A DNA stretch of 64,000 bases from Arenicellales bacterium (GTDB lineage Bacteria; Pseudomonadota; Gammaproteobacteria; Arenicellales; JAHEKD01), in the NCBI GenBank assembly GCA_028284225.1, contig JANQSD010000013.1:62001-126000 (forward strand), given 5' to 3'. Under the pieces are notes generated by a model. It searched no databases. It saw only the letters and a list, made by a program, of their open reading frames with translations, and had not been told where the DNA came from. The translations under genes were made by a program, and so were the position numbers. Position 1 is the first letter of the stretch. The number at the start of each line of letters is the position of its first letter. Of this stretch, positions 8,753 to 16,856 are shown in pieces.

Positions 8753-9451
8753 ATGAATCAAACAGTTACACAACAACCTCGTAAAGGTTTCAGTGGTAAG
8801 CAAGTATTCTTGTTTATCATTGTTGCCATACTAGCAACCATGTTGCTGACTTACTTTGTAGTCAGAACCTACATATTTCCCTCTGAGTTCAAACCCGTCA
8901 CTCTGAGTGAGAAAGAAGAACGCCAGCTCAATGAAAAATTGTCAGAATTGGATATTCTGCAATCCACAGGTTCGGATGGAAAAATTGAGATCAGCGGTAA
9001 CGTTGTTGAAACGGAAAACGGACGTCTGATTCCAGAAAAATACTCCGAACAGGGGGCAAGTCGTGAGATTGTTTTTAATGAACGTGAACTCAACTCACTA
9101 TTAGCCAGTAACACCGATATGGCCAAACGGCTTGCCGTTGATTTGTCTGACGACTTGGCCAGTGCCAAATTATTGATACCGTTGGATCCGGATTTTCCCA
9201 TTATGGGCGGTAAAACCTTGAGGCTTAATGCCGGGGTACAATTGTCATTTGCCAACGACAGGCCTGTGGTTGTTTTAAAAGGGGTGAGTGTCATGGGTGT
9301 GCCTATACCTAACGCCTGGCTTGGAAACTTGAAAAACGTCGATCTGGTACGGGAATTCGGTGCTGATGAAGGATTCTGGAAGGCCTTTGCAGCCGGCGTT
9401 GAGTTAATAGAAGTTGCTGACGGTCGGCTGCGTATTAGACTAAAGGAGTAG
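8753..9451 (+). CDS. Membrane-anchored protein of unknown function
   Basis: I place the start at ATG 8753 (MNQTVTQQPRKGF), not an in-frame TTG at 8708. The protein has 232 residues: a short basic N-terminus, one membrane helix (about residues 16-40, VFLFIIVAILATMLLTYFVV) and a periplasmic domain. Motifs are VFNERELNSLL, DDLASAKLLIPLDPDFP and GKTLRLNAGVQLSF, ending GRLRIRLKE. This architecture is common among gammaproteobacterial conserved proteins and recalls lipid-binding beta-rich domains, but I do not recognise a named family. Its 3' end overlaps the convergent acetyltransferase gene by 17 bases. Confidence 0.75.
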   Translation: MNQTVTQQPRKGFSGKQVFLFIIVAILATMLLTYFVVRTYIFPSEFKPVTLSEKEERQLNEKLSELDILQSTGSDGKIEISGNVVETENGRLIPEKYSEQGASREIVFNERELNSLLASNTDMAKRLAVDLSDDLASAKLLIPLDPDFPIMGGKTLRLNAGVQLSFANDRPVVVLKGVSVMGVPIPNAWLGNLKNVDLVREFGADEGFWKAFAAGVELIEVADGRLRIRLKE

Positions 9452-9887
9452 CGATTTGTTTGTGCATTACAGCGGCGCTATCCGGGCACAAGGAGCTAAA
9501 TTGCGGGGTTAGCTTGATTACATTTGGCACATTATCACGCTTAAGAGTCTCAAAGCCTCTATGAGCAAAAAACAGTTCTGCTGTCTCTGTTAACAAATAG
9601 AGCTCGGTGACATTCGCAGCTAATGCCAGTTGCTCCAATTTTTCACATATTTGGTTGGCATAACCCTTTTTTGAGTGACCGGGTTTAACCGCAATTGATC
9701 TGAGCAATCCATATGGGAGATGTAGTTCCAGTCCTCCTATAGCTACTATTTCATTATCTGCAACCAGCTTGACATAAACTTGTTTATTTAAATCAATATC
9801 TTGAGTAACTAATTTGTAGTGATTTAGCAGGTTATTGATCTTGTCCAAATCATCTGCTTCACATAACGTTGTATCGATGCAATTCAT
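9435..9887 (-). CDS. GNAT acetyltransferase, ArsN2-like
   Basis: 150 residues of the GCN5-related N-acetyltransferase fold. The acetyl-CoA loop region reads LLRSIAVKPGHSKKGYANQIC, followed by LYLLTETAELFFAHRGFE and the C-terminal LCPDSAAVMHK. This ending, with LLTETA and CPDSAA, is characteristic of the ArsN2 group, linked in some bacteria to resistance to organoarsenicals, though no other ars gene is in the window. Its ATG overlaps the stop of the upstream Ada-type gene by four bases, so the two are translationally coupled. A role in detoxifying reactive compounds is inferred from that coupling. Confidence 0.8.
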   Translation of the reverse strand: MNCIDTTLCEADDLDKINNLLNHYKLVTQDIDLNKQVYVKLVADNEIVAIGGLELHLPYGLLRSIAVKPGHSKKGYANQICEKLEQLALAANVTELYLLTETAELFFAHRGFETLKRDNVPNVIKLTPQFSSLCPDSAAVMHKQIATPLV

Positions 9888-10711
9888 GCACTAAGTTGAC
9901 ACGTTTCCCAGGTTAGTATGGCTTTTTTGCGTTCGCTACCCCAATGGTATTCTCCAACAACACCTGTTGATTTAATTACCCGATGGCAGGGGATTAGTAT
10001 TGCAACAGGATTTTTACTTATTGCTGTTCCAACCGCCCGAGCTGCGCCCGGAGCATCAATCGACTTGGCTATTTGGGCATAATTTCTAGTTTCACCAAAG
10101 GGTATATCCAACAGTGCTTGCCAGACTTTAACTTGAAAATTGGTACCGCCAACAAGCAAATTAAGTGGTTTATCTGAACTTGGTGCGAATATGTTGCCAA
10201 TAGTTTGCCTGGTTGATTGTGGTTGGTAACTCAAGTCTGCATTAGGCCAATATTGCACCAATTCGTTTTCAGATTGCTCCGCATCAGTGGCTGTCGAAAA
10301 AAACAGACTGCAAATGCCTTTGTCTGTTTGCCCTATTGTGGCATTCCCAAAGGGCGTTTGATGAAGTCCATATTCAATTTTAAGCCCCTGGCCTTTATTT
10401 CTATACTGAGCCGGGGTCATGGCATGAAAGTTAATGTACAAATCATGCAGTCGGCTACTGCTTGATAAGCCTACTTCTTCAGAAGCAGACAACATCGTTG
10501 CACCGTTCCTGAGAGCATTGTTGGCATGTTTTAGTGTTACACATTGCAAAAATTGCTTGGGACTGACGCCTGCCCAACGTTTAAACAGTCGCTGCAGGTG
10601 ATAGGGACTAACATGAATGGCATTAGCAAGTTCTGTTAATCCAGGCTGATTGGCGTAGTTCTGTTCTAGGAAATGAATCGCTTTTTCAATGCGCTGATAA
10701 TCTTTATTCAT
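9884..10711 (-). CDS. AraC-type HTH fused to O6-methylguanine-DNA methyltransferase (Ada-type, no zinc domain)
   Basis: 275 residues. Residues about 1-90 are an AraC helix-turn-helix pair (LTELANAIHVSPYHLQRLFKR). Residues about 190-270 are the suicide methyltransferase domain (FQVKVWQALLDIPFGETRNY, then ILIPCHRV with the acceptor Cys242). It transfers alkyl groups from O6-alkylguanine to itself and probably regulates alkylation-response genes. Unlike E. coli Ada it lacks the N-terminal zinc-cysteine phosphotriester-repair domain, so the usual methylation switch is missing; how it would sense damage is unclear. Forms an operon with the ArsN2-like gene (overlap 9884-9887). Confidence 0.92.
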   Translation of the reverse strand: MNKDYQRIEKAIHFLEQNYANQPGLTELANAIHVSPYHLQRLFKRWAGVSPKQFLQCVTLKHANNALRNGATMLSASEEVGLSSSSRLHDLYINFHAMTPAQYRNKGQGLKIEYGLHQTPFGNATIGQTDKGICSLFFSTATDAEQSENELVQYWPNADLSYQPQSTRQTIGNIFAPSSDKPLNLLVGGTNFQVKVWQALLDIPFGETRNYAQIAKSIDAPGAARAVGTAISKNPVAILIPCHRVIKSTGVVGEYHWGSERKKAILTWETCQLSA

Positions 10712-10837
10712 GGGTTAATCCTAACTTATTTATGCTTATTTTTGTCGTCTAAGCCAAAAACTACAATCCGAATCTTGCTGAATCAAAAACTATTTATTGA
10801 TTAAGCGGTCAAAGAATAAATCTAATCCGCATAGGTA

Positions 10838-11389
10838 ATGACGATGAAAAACTTTTTTATAGTAATTATTTTATCAATCATATTATCCGGCTGCTCGGCT
10901 CTTAATAACAATCCTTACTACCCTCAAAACGCTTATCAATTTAATCTAAATCAACCTATAACAGTATCTGCAGGCAGTAGTTACGCCTATGTCCTTGAAG
11001 GCCAGGTCGTCAAACGCGATGAAATTAATACCTTTGATGTTTATTGCAAATTGTCTGTTCCCAGGGCTAAAGATAGCAGTGAACTTATTATCGAACCGGA
11101 TGTTTTTAAAATCAAAAACACGTATCAGCGCTACTATTCTCACAACTTCGAAGTTCCCAGAGACGGTTTGCAAGTTGCCAGTACTCAATTGGCATCATTC
11201 GCTGGTGGTGGAAATGGAGGCAGTTCAAGAAGGGATTTAACGTTGTTTTTTGAATTAGCGTCAGAAACCCAGGCTTATGTGAAATCCATATCATGTATCC
11301 GTTTTGCTGACCCAAGGCCTTATAACTTACTTAAGCTTGAAGAGGCTCAAAATGTTTTCAAAGATCTGGGTGAGTTTTCAACTCGATAG
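10838..11389 (+). CDS. Putative lipoprotein, first of a tandem pair
   Basis: 183 residues with a type II signal peptide ending LSGC (Cys19), so an exported lipoprotein is likely. The mature part is closely similar to the next gene: QPITVSAGSSYAYVLEGQVV, then VYCKLSVPRAKDSSELIIEPD and a C-terminal SCIRFADP. Together the pair is a local duplication. No known domain is evident; four cysteines including the lipobox remain. The start could also be ATG 10844, two codons in. The pair is separated by 110 bases containing no obvious terminator. Function unknown. Confidence 0.8.
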   Translation: MTMKNFFIVIILSIILSGCSALNNNPYYPQNAYQFNLNQPITVSAGSSYAYVLEGQVVKRDEINTFDVYCKLSVPRAKDSSELIIEPDVFKIKNTYQRYYSHNFEVPRDGLQVASTQLASFAGGGNGGSSRRDLTLFFELASETQAYVKSISCIRFADPRPYNLLKLEEAQNVFKDLGEFSTR

Positions 11390-11499
11390 CTGATACAAAC
11401 CAGTCTTTATGACTCAATATTCACTGACTGGTCAGTATCTAGTTGTTAAACTATTGCGAATTTTGCTGTGAGCAAATTAATGAAAGTAGGTAATCTTAA

Positions 11500-12039
11500 A
11501 TGAAACACTATTTATTTATTACCCTATTAGTTCTTTTTATTTCCGGTTGTGCTTCGACAGGCTATCGCTCACCCCATAATCAGGTTTTAGAATTAGAACT
11601 CAAGCAACCTATAACCGTGCCTGCGGGCAGTAGTTTTGTTTACATTAAAGCGCCCGGGCAGGTGGTTAAACCGAATAAAATCGGTACTTATGAAGTCTAT
11701 TGCAAATTTTCCGTTCCGCGGCCAAAAGCAAGTGACGAGTTGATTATTTCGCCGGACGTTTTTCATATTAACAATATTTATCGCCGTATATCCGGCTTTC
11801 AGCATTATCCCTATAAGACTCAATTAGCCTTTAATAACGGATTTGATGCACTGTTTCGCCATCATGATGCCTCAAAGCAGGATTTGGAGCTATTCTTGAG
11901 TTTGAGCTCAGTTAATCAACCTGGCGTAAAATCTTTATCCTGTATTCGCTTTGCGGACCCTTTTTTCGGTTATTCACCCACAGTTGCAGACATGAAGCAG
12001 GTGCTGGGTAGATTGGCCAGGTTTTCTCATGCAGAGTAG
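11500..12039 (+). CDS. Putative lipoprotein, second of a tandem pair
   Basis: 179 residues, signal peptide and lipobox ISGC (Cys17). It parallels the upstream gene along its length: QPITVPAGSSFVYIKAPGQV, VYCKFSVPRPKASDELIISP and LSCIRFADP, with the same paired Cys positions around the VYCK and SCIRF motifs. The middle third is most diverged (poly-aromatic YRRISGFQHYPYKT). A duplication followed by divergence is the simple explanation. I do not recognise the family; an envelope location is inferred from the signal peptide. Confidence 0.8.
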   Translation: MKHYLFITLLVLFISGCASTGYRSPHNQVLELELKQPITVPAGSSFVYIKAPGQVVKPNKIGTYEVYCKFSVPRPKASDELIISPDVFHINNIYRRISGFQHYPYKTQLAFNNGFDALFRHHDASKQDLELFLSLSSVNQPGVKSLSCIRFADPFFGYSPTVADMKQVLGRLARFSHAE

Positions 12040-12129
12040 CAGCCTGTAATCTTAGTCGGAATAAGGTAAAGCGTCCTTTAATTAAAATAGAACTATTTCG
12101 ACAGAGCTATTAAAAACCTTAAAGAATAT

Positions 12130-12158
12130 TTGACATATTATAAGCAATTGATTATTAT
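12130..12158 (+). promoter_or_regulatory. Sigma-70-type promoter of the TetR gene
   Basis: Perfect -35 TTGACA (12130-12135), 17-base spacer, -10 TATTAT (12153-12158). The -10 box runs into the operator palindrome at 12156-12175, so repressor binding would block RNA polymerase. Confidence 0.75.
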
Positions 12159-12175
12159 CTATCTATTAGTAGATA
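12156..12175. promoter_or_regulatory. TetR operator, copy 1
   Basis: TATCTATCTATTAGTAGATA, an imperfect palindrome with arms TATCTA and TAGATA. A near-identical copy (one base different) lies at 12815-12834 before the next operon. It overlaps the -10 box and lies 12 bases before the TetR start codon, the expected place for autorepression. Confidence 0.75.
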
Positions 12176-12187
12176 AATTTACTTCTT

Positions 12188-12760
12188 ATGAAAGAATTTA
12201 ACGATACAGCAAATCAACTGCTTGATGCGGCAGAGCGTTATACGCAAATGCACGGATTTAATGCATTTAGTTATAAGGATCTTCAAGAGCAAGTAGGTGT
12301 CAAAACGTCAAGTATTCACTACTATTTTCCAACTAAACAGGATTTAGCCTTGAGTATGACAGAGCGTTATATAGAACGGTTTCGTGTCAATTTGCAGGCA
12401 ATTGCACAAGAACAAAGCGGTGGTCTTAAACGATTAGAATACCTTGCCAAGCTCTACGTTGATGTTGTGAGCAAACAAAAGTTCTGTATGTGTGGCATGT
12501 TAGCCAGTGACATGCTGTCATTATCTAATGCTGTGACTGTCAAGCTTTGTGAATTTTTTCAATTACTCGAGGATTGGATTGCAGAAGCAATCGAATTAGG
12601 CAAGAAACAAAAAACTATAAAAACGTCAGTGAATACTACATGGGCGGCTAGTAGTTTTTTGGCAGTTTTGGAGGGTGGAATGTTGATTGCGCGCACTCAA
12701 AACCGCCCTGATTATTTAGAAAATATTATGCAAGGGACATTAGATGAACTATCAGTTTAG
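12188..12760 (+). CDS. TetR-family transcriptional repressor
   Basis: 190 residues. The N-terminal helix-turn-helix is typical (GFNAFSYKDLQEQVGVKTSS then IHYYFPTKQDLALSM). The remaining ~130 residues form the variable ligand-binding domain, with a CMCGMLASDML segment at about residues 98-108. It probably represses itself and the following four-gene operon, since both have the same palindrome in the promoter. The inducer is unknown; the SDR, epoxide hydrolase-like and flavoprotein genes suggest an electrophilic or aromatic compound. An intrinsic terminator follows the stop. Confidence 0.93.
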   Translation: MKEFNDTANQLLDAAERYTQMHGFNAFSYKDLQEQVGVKTSSIHYYFPTKQDLALSMTERYIERFRVNLQAIAQEQSGGLKRLEYLAKLYVDVVSKQKFCMCGMLASDMLSLSNAVTVKLCEFFQLLEDWIAEAIELGKKQKTIKTSVNTTWAASSFLAVLEGGMLIARTQNRPDYLENIMQGTLDELSV

Positions 12761-12782
12761 CGATTAAGCCTAGCGAAGTTTT

Positions 12783-12803
12783 AGATGCGAAAGCATCTTT
12801 TTT
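12783..12803 (+). terminator. Rho-independent terminator of the TetR gene
   Basis: AGATGC-GAAA-GCATCT stem-loop with a stable GNRA tetraloop followed by five T residues, 22 bases after the TetR stop. It separates the TetR transcript from the SDR operon promoter. Confidence 0.8.
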
Positions 12804-12808
12804 ATTAA

Positions 12809-12814
12809 TATAAT
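12809..12814 (+). promoter_or_regulatory. -10 box of the SDR operon promoter
   Basis: Consensus TATAAT directly adjoining the operator at 12815. The -35 region at the expected distance falls in the upstream terminator stem and is a poor match, so this promoter may need help or be weak. Confidence 0.5.
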
Positions 12815-12834
12815 TATCTACCTATTAGTAGATA
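12815..12834. promoter_or_regulatory. TetR operator, copy 2
   Basis: TATCTACCTATTAGTAGATA, matching copy 1 at 19 of 20 bases and somewhat more symmetric (TATCTAC/GTAGATA arms). It covers the likely transcription start just after the TATAAT box and lies 20 bases before the SDR start codon. Confidence 0.75.
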
Positions 12835-12854
12835 TATTTAAACAGGAAAATATC

Positions 12855-13625
12855 ATGGTAACAACACAAACAGCACTATTACTCGGCGGTTCAAAAGGTA
12901 TGGCGTTGGATACAGCCAAACTTTTGGCAAATCGCGGCGTAAACCTAATATTAGTAGCGCGAAATGAGCGTGATCTTGAAAATGCAAAACAAGTCATCAG
13001 CGAATCAAGTAATGTCAAAGTCGAGATCATTTCTACAGACCTGTACGATCAAGCAGCAGTCAATAAGCTCATTGAACGAATCAATGCTGAAGACCGACAT
13101 ATCAACTATCTGATAAACGCTGCTGGTTATTTTAAGCCTGTACCTTTTCTTGAGCACACACGTGAAGATTACCATGCTCAATTGGATGTCAATGAATCTG
13201 TGTTTTTCATTACTCAGGCTGTTGCAAAAAACATGAAAGCAAACGGCGGTGGCTCGATTGTCAATATAGGTTCGATGTGGGCAAAGCAGGCGATCAAGGC
13301 CACACCATCTTCAGCCTATTCGATGGCAAAAGCCGGCCTCCATTCCTTTACACAGCATCTGGCAATGGAACTGGCAGACGATAATATTCGTGTCAATGCC
13401 GTCTCACCGGCTGTGGTATTAACCACGATCTATAAAGCGTTTATTGAAGAAGACCAGATTGGTGAAACCTTAGCGGGTTTTAATAGTTTTCATCCAATCG
13501 GGCGAATTGGGCAGCCTAAGGATGTTGCATCAGTGATTGACTTTTTACTATCAGAACATGCCGCTTGGGTAACCGGTGCGGTTTGGGATGTCGATGGTGG
13601 CGTGATCGCTGGACGTAACAATTAA
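12855..13625 (+). CDS. Short-chain dehydrogenase/reductase
   Basis: 256 residues, classical SDR size. The cofactor loop near the N-terminus is [15 protein letters not shown], in which the usual TGxxxGIG is [18 protein letters not shown] corresponds to the NAG motif, and the catalytic Ser and Tyr-Lys are in NIGSMWAKQ and [11 protein letters not shown]. The C-terminus has the common [14 protein letters not shown]. It is an NAD(P)-dependent oxidoreductase, substrate not predictable. First gene of the TetR-controlled operon, with AGGA eight to ten bases before ATG. Confidence 0.92.
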   Translation: MVTTQTALLLGGSKGMALDTAKLLANRGVNLILVARNERDLENAKQVISESSNVKVEIISTDLYDQAAVNKLIERINAEDRHINYLINAAGYFKPVPFLEHTREDYHAQLDVNESVFFITQAVAKNMKANGGGSIVNIGSMWAKQAIKATPSSAYSMAKAGLHSFTQHLAMELADDNIRVNAVSPAVVLTTIYKAFIEEDQIGETLAGFNSFHPIGRIGQPKDVASVIDFLLSEHAAWVTGAVWDVDGGVIAGRNN

Positions 13626-13650
13626 TTTTTACTTCGATGGAGATACAATC

Positions 13651-14598
13651 ATGAAACAGCTTCTACTATCAATCCTCATTTATGTCTTCAGTGTTACGAG
13701 TCTGTCCGCATATGCCGACTCGAACAACTTTAATCAGGTACGTTATGGTACAGAGAAAGTAGACAATGTCGATATTTTTTATCGCGAAGCGGGAGATCCT
13801 GATAAGCTGCCAGTAGTGTTATTGCACGGTTTCCCAACATCATCACATATGTATCGGGACGTATTAGCGACTCTAGGCGATGAGTTTTATCTTATCGCTC
13901 CAGACTACCCGGGTTTTGGCGACAGCAGCTTTCCCAGCATCGAACAATACACTTATAGCTTCGACAATATTGCACAAACCATGGACAAATTTCTGCTTCA
14001 GCGCAACATAGATCATTATGTGCTAATGATTCAGGATTACGGGGCCCCTATTGGTTTCCGGATAGCGGTTAAACACCCAGAAAAAGTAAAGGGATTTATT
14101 GTGATGAACGGTAATGCTTATGAAGAAGGTTTATCACCGGAAGGTTGGGCACCTATCATGCAATACTGGAAAAATAAGGATAACCCGGAGTTGGAACAAA
14201 CAATTGCTGATAACGTGTTTTCTTTGCAAGGATTGAAGTGGCAATACACTCACGGTACCCGTAATCCGGAAGGCATTTTGCCGGACAACTGGAATCTGGA
14301 TTTCATGAAGTTTTCTCGCCCTGGTCAGCATCGGATACAACTGGATTTGTTCTTTGACTACCAAAACAATGTCAAGCTTTATCCCCAGTGGCAACAGTAT
14401 TTACGTGATACACAACCGGCAATGTTGCTGGTTTGGGGCAAAAATGATGCCTTTTTCCCTGAAAATGGTGCACAAGCCTACAAACGTGATGTGAAGCAAA
14501 TAGATTTTAACATCCTCGACACAGGCCACTTTGCGCTGGAGGAAGAAGGTGAATTTATTATTACTAAAATGCGCGAATTTTTGCGCCAGTTAAATTAA
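13651..14598 (+). CDS. Exported alpha/beta hydrolase, epoxide hydrolase / dehalogenase-like
   Basis: 315 residues with an N-terminal signal peptide (MKQLLLSILIYVFSVTSLSA, cleavage likely near ADS). The hydrolase fold shows the oxyanion motif LLHGFPTSSHMYRD, the nucleophile elbow MIQDYGAP with Asp129, acid-loop LLVWGKNDAFFP and the base in DTGHFALEEEG. An Asp nucleophile rather than Ser points to epoxide hydrolase or haloalkane dehalogenase chemistry. It follows the SDR by 25 bases in the same operon. Periplasmic location is odd for these enzymes but is seen in some close relatives. Confidence 0.9.
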   Translation: MKQLLLSILIYVFSVTSLSAYADSNNFNQVRYGTEKVDNVDIFYREAGDPDKLPVVLLHGFPTSSHMYRDVLATLGDEFYLIAPDYPGFGDSSFPSIEQYTYSFDNIAQTMDKFLLQRNIDHYVLMIQDYGAPIGFRIAVKHPEKVKGFIVMNGNAYEEGLSPEGWAPIMQYWKNKDNPELEQTIADNVFSLQGLKWQYTHGTRNPEGILPDNWNLDFMKFSRPGQHRIQLDLFFDYQNNVKLYPQWQQYLRDTQPAMLLVWGKNDAFFPENGAQAYKRDVKQIDFNILDTGHFALEEEGEFIITKMREFLRQLN

Positions 14599-14609
14599 AG
14601 GAGAGCGCT

Positions 14610-15293
14610 ATGCAATCAACAAACTCGATAACTCGTTATAACGCTGACTTTAATCAGCGCATTGTCATCCGACCTGATGATTATCAGTGGGTACCGTCAC
14701 CCATGCCCAATGTTGAGCGAATGATGCTGGATCGTATCGGTGATGAAGTAGCACGTGCAACCACAATTGTCCGTTACTCGCCTAATAGCACATTCTCATC
14801 CCATACTCATGGAGGTGGTGAAGAATTTCTGGTGCTGGAAGGCGTTTTTAAAGATGAACATGGGGATTATCCCAAGGGCAGTTATGTCCGTAATCCGATT
14901 GGCACATCACATACTCCACGTGTTGGGCCTGAGGGAGCGATCATCTTTGTTAAACTAGATCAGTTTGCAGAAGCTGACAGTAAGCAATTTGTTATCGACA
15001 CAAACAACACTGAGTGGCACCCTGGTACAGCCAAAGGTTTAAGTGTGATGCCTTTGCATGATTACCAACACGAGCATATTGCCCTGGTGAAGTGGGAGCC
15101 AAATACTCAGTTCAATTCACATCAACACTGGGGCGGTGAAGAAATTCTGGTTTTGGAAGGTACTTTCTATGATGAACACGGGATCTATCCTAAAGGGTCG
15201 TGGTTACGCAGTCCGCATTTAAGCCGACATAAACCATACACCAAGGATGATGGCGCGTTGATTTATGTGAAAGTCGGACATTTATTAGATTGA
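14610..15293 (+). CDS. Double-cupin protein, ChrR-like
   Basis: 227 residues made of two homologous cupin domains, each ~100 residues. Domain 1 has FSSHTHGGGEEFLVLEGVF and the second metal motif RNPIGTSHTP; domain 2 has FNSHQHWGGEEILVLEGTF and RSPHLSRHKP. The sequence matches the cupin part of ChrR, the zinc anti-sigma factor, but the N-terminal sigma-binding ASD domain is absent, so an anti-sigma role is unlikely. It is more likely a metal-dependent enzyme or sensor of reactive compounds. Third gene of the TetR operon, 11 bases after the hydrolase and 10 before the flavoprotein. Confidence 0.9.
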   Translation: MQSTNSITRYNADFNQRIVIRPDDYQWVPSPMPNVERMMLDRIGDEVARATTIVRYSPNSTFSSHTHGGGEEFLVLEGVFKDEHGDYPKGSYVRNPIGTSHTPRVGPEGAIIFVKLDQFAEADSKQFVIDTNNTEWHPGTAKGLSVMPLHDYQHEHIALVKWEPNTQFNSHQHWGGEEILVLEGTFYDEHGIYPKGSWLRSPHLSRHKPYTKDDGALIYVKVGHLLD

Positions 15294-15303
15294 GTGAGAA
15301 AAA

Positions 15304-16743
15304 ATGAATACTGTCAAGAAAGTAGAAGTGGCCATTATCGGTGCAGGCAGTGCCGGAATGCGGGCTTATCGTGAAGTTACCAAGTTTACAAATTCTGTTG
15401 TTCTGATTGAGTCAGGTGATTACGGCACCACTTGTGCACGAGTTGGGTGTATGCCGTCTAAATTGCTCATTGCGGCTGCTGAAGCGGCACATGCAGGCAA
15501 GCATTCGCATGAATTTGGCGTAAAGTACGCTGACCCGCAAATTGATGGTCAAGCTGTAATGAGGCGGGTAAAACAAGAACGTGACAGATTTGTCGGTTTT
15601 GTGATCGAAGATGTTGAAAGCTGGTCTGTTGAACAGCGTATTAAAGGTTATGCTCGATTCATAGCGGACCATCGCTTGTTAATTAATGAAGATACCGAAA
15701 TTGAAGCTGATCGTATAATAATTGCAACCGGATCACGTCCCAATATTATTCCTCCACTTAAAGAATTTGAAGATCGTATCATCATTAACGATGATATTTT
15801 TGAGTGGGATGATTTGCCTGATTCTGTCGCTGTATTTGGTGCCGGGGTGATCGGTCTCGAACTGGGCCAGGCACTGCATCGTTTGGGGGTACGAGTAACC
15901 TTGTTTGGTCGAGATCACCTGGTCGGACCATTAACTGACCCGGCCGTATTGAATAAAGCGACTGAGATTTTTACAAACGAATTTGCTGTCCATCCCCATG
16001 CAGAAGTCATCCGCAGAGCTAAAATCAAAAATGGTGTGGAAGTTGAATATCTCGACCAGGGTAAAACGAAAATTGAGCAATTTGAGTATGTATTAGCAGC
16101 AACAGGCCGTATTCCGAATCTGGATAATCTTGGTCTGGAAAACACGTCCCTGACACTCAATGACAGAGGTATACCGAAAATTGATATACACACCGGGCGC
16201 ATTGAAGACAGTCATATTTTTATCGCAGGTGATGCGAATAATATCATTCCTCTATTGCACGAGGCTGCCGATGAAGGGCAAATTGCCGGTTATAACGCTG
16301 CCCATTACCCAGACATTCGACGCTTCAAGAAAAGTTCGTCATTAAGTGTGGTTTTTTCAGATCCGCAGCTCATGATGGTAGGGAAAACCCACCGCGAACT
16401 CGAGCAAGCCGGTGTTGATTTTGAGGTTGGTGAACTGGATTGGCAGGGACAGGGACGATCTCGTGTCATGTTGGTCAATCAAGGATTATTAAGAGTTTAT
16501 GGTGAGCGAAATAGTGGACGTTTCCTTGGTGCAGAAATGATTGGGCCCGGTGCCGAACATATTGCTCATTTGCTTGCGTGGGCACATCAATCTAATTTAA
16601 CTGTTACTGAAATATTAGAACGGCCTTTTTACCATCCTGTAATAGAAGAAGGGGTTCGTACCGCTATGCGCAACCTTAATTATGCACTGCAAATGGGTAG
16701 TAAACCGCCTGCACGCTGTATCGATTGTGGTCCGGGAGGTTAG
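15304..16743 (+). CDS. Dihydrolipoamide dehydrogenase-like pyridine nucleotide-disulfide oxidoreductase
   Basis: 479 residues. FAD-binding GAGSAGMRAYRE opens the chain; the redox pair is TTCARVGCMPSK (Cys44, Cys49); NAD-binding is GAGVIGLELGQALHRLG; the second FAD motif is IFIAGDAN; the C-terminal base is HPVIEEG. It resembles the class of Lpd with CARVGCMPSK rather than the usual CLNVGCIPSK. The extreme C-terminus is PPARCIDCGPGG, a Cys472/Cys475 pair not found in ordinary Lpd and reminiscent of the extra cysteines of mercuric reductases. It ends the TetR operon and faces sucAB convergently. Whether it serves sucAB or the operon's own chemistry is open. Confidence 0.9.
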   Translation: MNTVKKVEVAIIGAGSAGMRAYREVTKFTNSVVLIESGDYGTTCARVGCMPSKLLIAAAEAAHAGKHSHEFGVKYADPQIDGQAVMRRVKQERDRFVGFVIEDVESWSVEQRIKGYARFIADHRLLINEDTEIEADRIIIATGSRPNIIPPLKEFEDRIIINDDIFEWDDLPDSVAVFGAGVIGLELGQALHRLGVRVTLFGRDHLVGPLTDPAVLNKATEIFTNEFAVHPHAEVIRRAKIKNGVEVEYLDQGKTKIEQFEYVLAATGRIPNLDNLGLENTSLTLNDRGIPKIDIHTGRIEDSHIFIAGDANNIIPLLHEAADEGQIAGYNAAHYPDIRRFKKSSSLSVVFSDPQLMMVGKTHRELEQAGVDFEVGELDWQGQGRSRVMLVNQGLLRVYGERNSGRFLGAEMIGPGAEHIAHLLAWAHQSNLTVTEILERPFYHPVIEEGVRTAMRNLNYALQMGSKPPARCIDCGPGG

Positions 16744-16798
16744 TGTCTTTTTTATTGTTAATGCAATTGAGTATGATAAAACACTAGAAGTATTCCCG

Positions 16799-16827
16799 GT
16801 GACCAAAGCCAATATGGCTTTGGTCAC
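16799..16827. other. Perfect 12-bp inverted repeat between convergent genes
   Basis: GTGACCAAAGCC-AATAT-GGCTTTGGTCAC. It lies between the flavoprotein gene and sucB. The A7 tract is on the plus-strand downstream side, so neither direction has the usual U-tract after the stem. It may be a processed or Rho-dependent 3' end structure. Confidence 0.55.
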
Positions 16828-16856
16828 AAAAAAACCAAACAAAACCAGTGCTTTTG

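Noticed and set aside
16799-16827. Hairpin as an ordinary rho-independent terminator
   Set aside because: The stem is perfect but neither strand has a U-tract directly after it; kept only as an unexplained inverted repeat.
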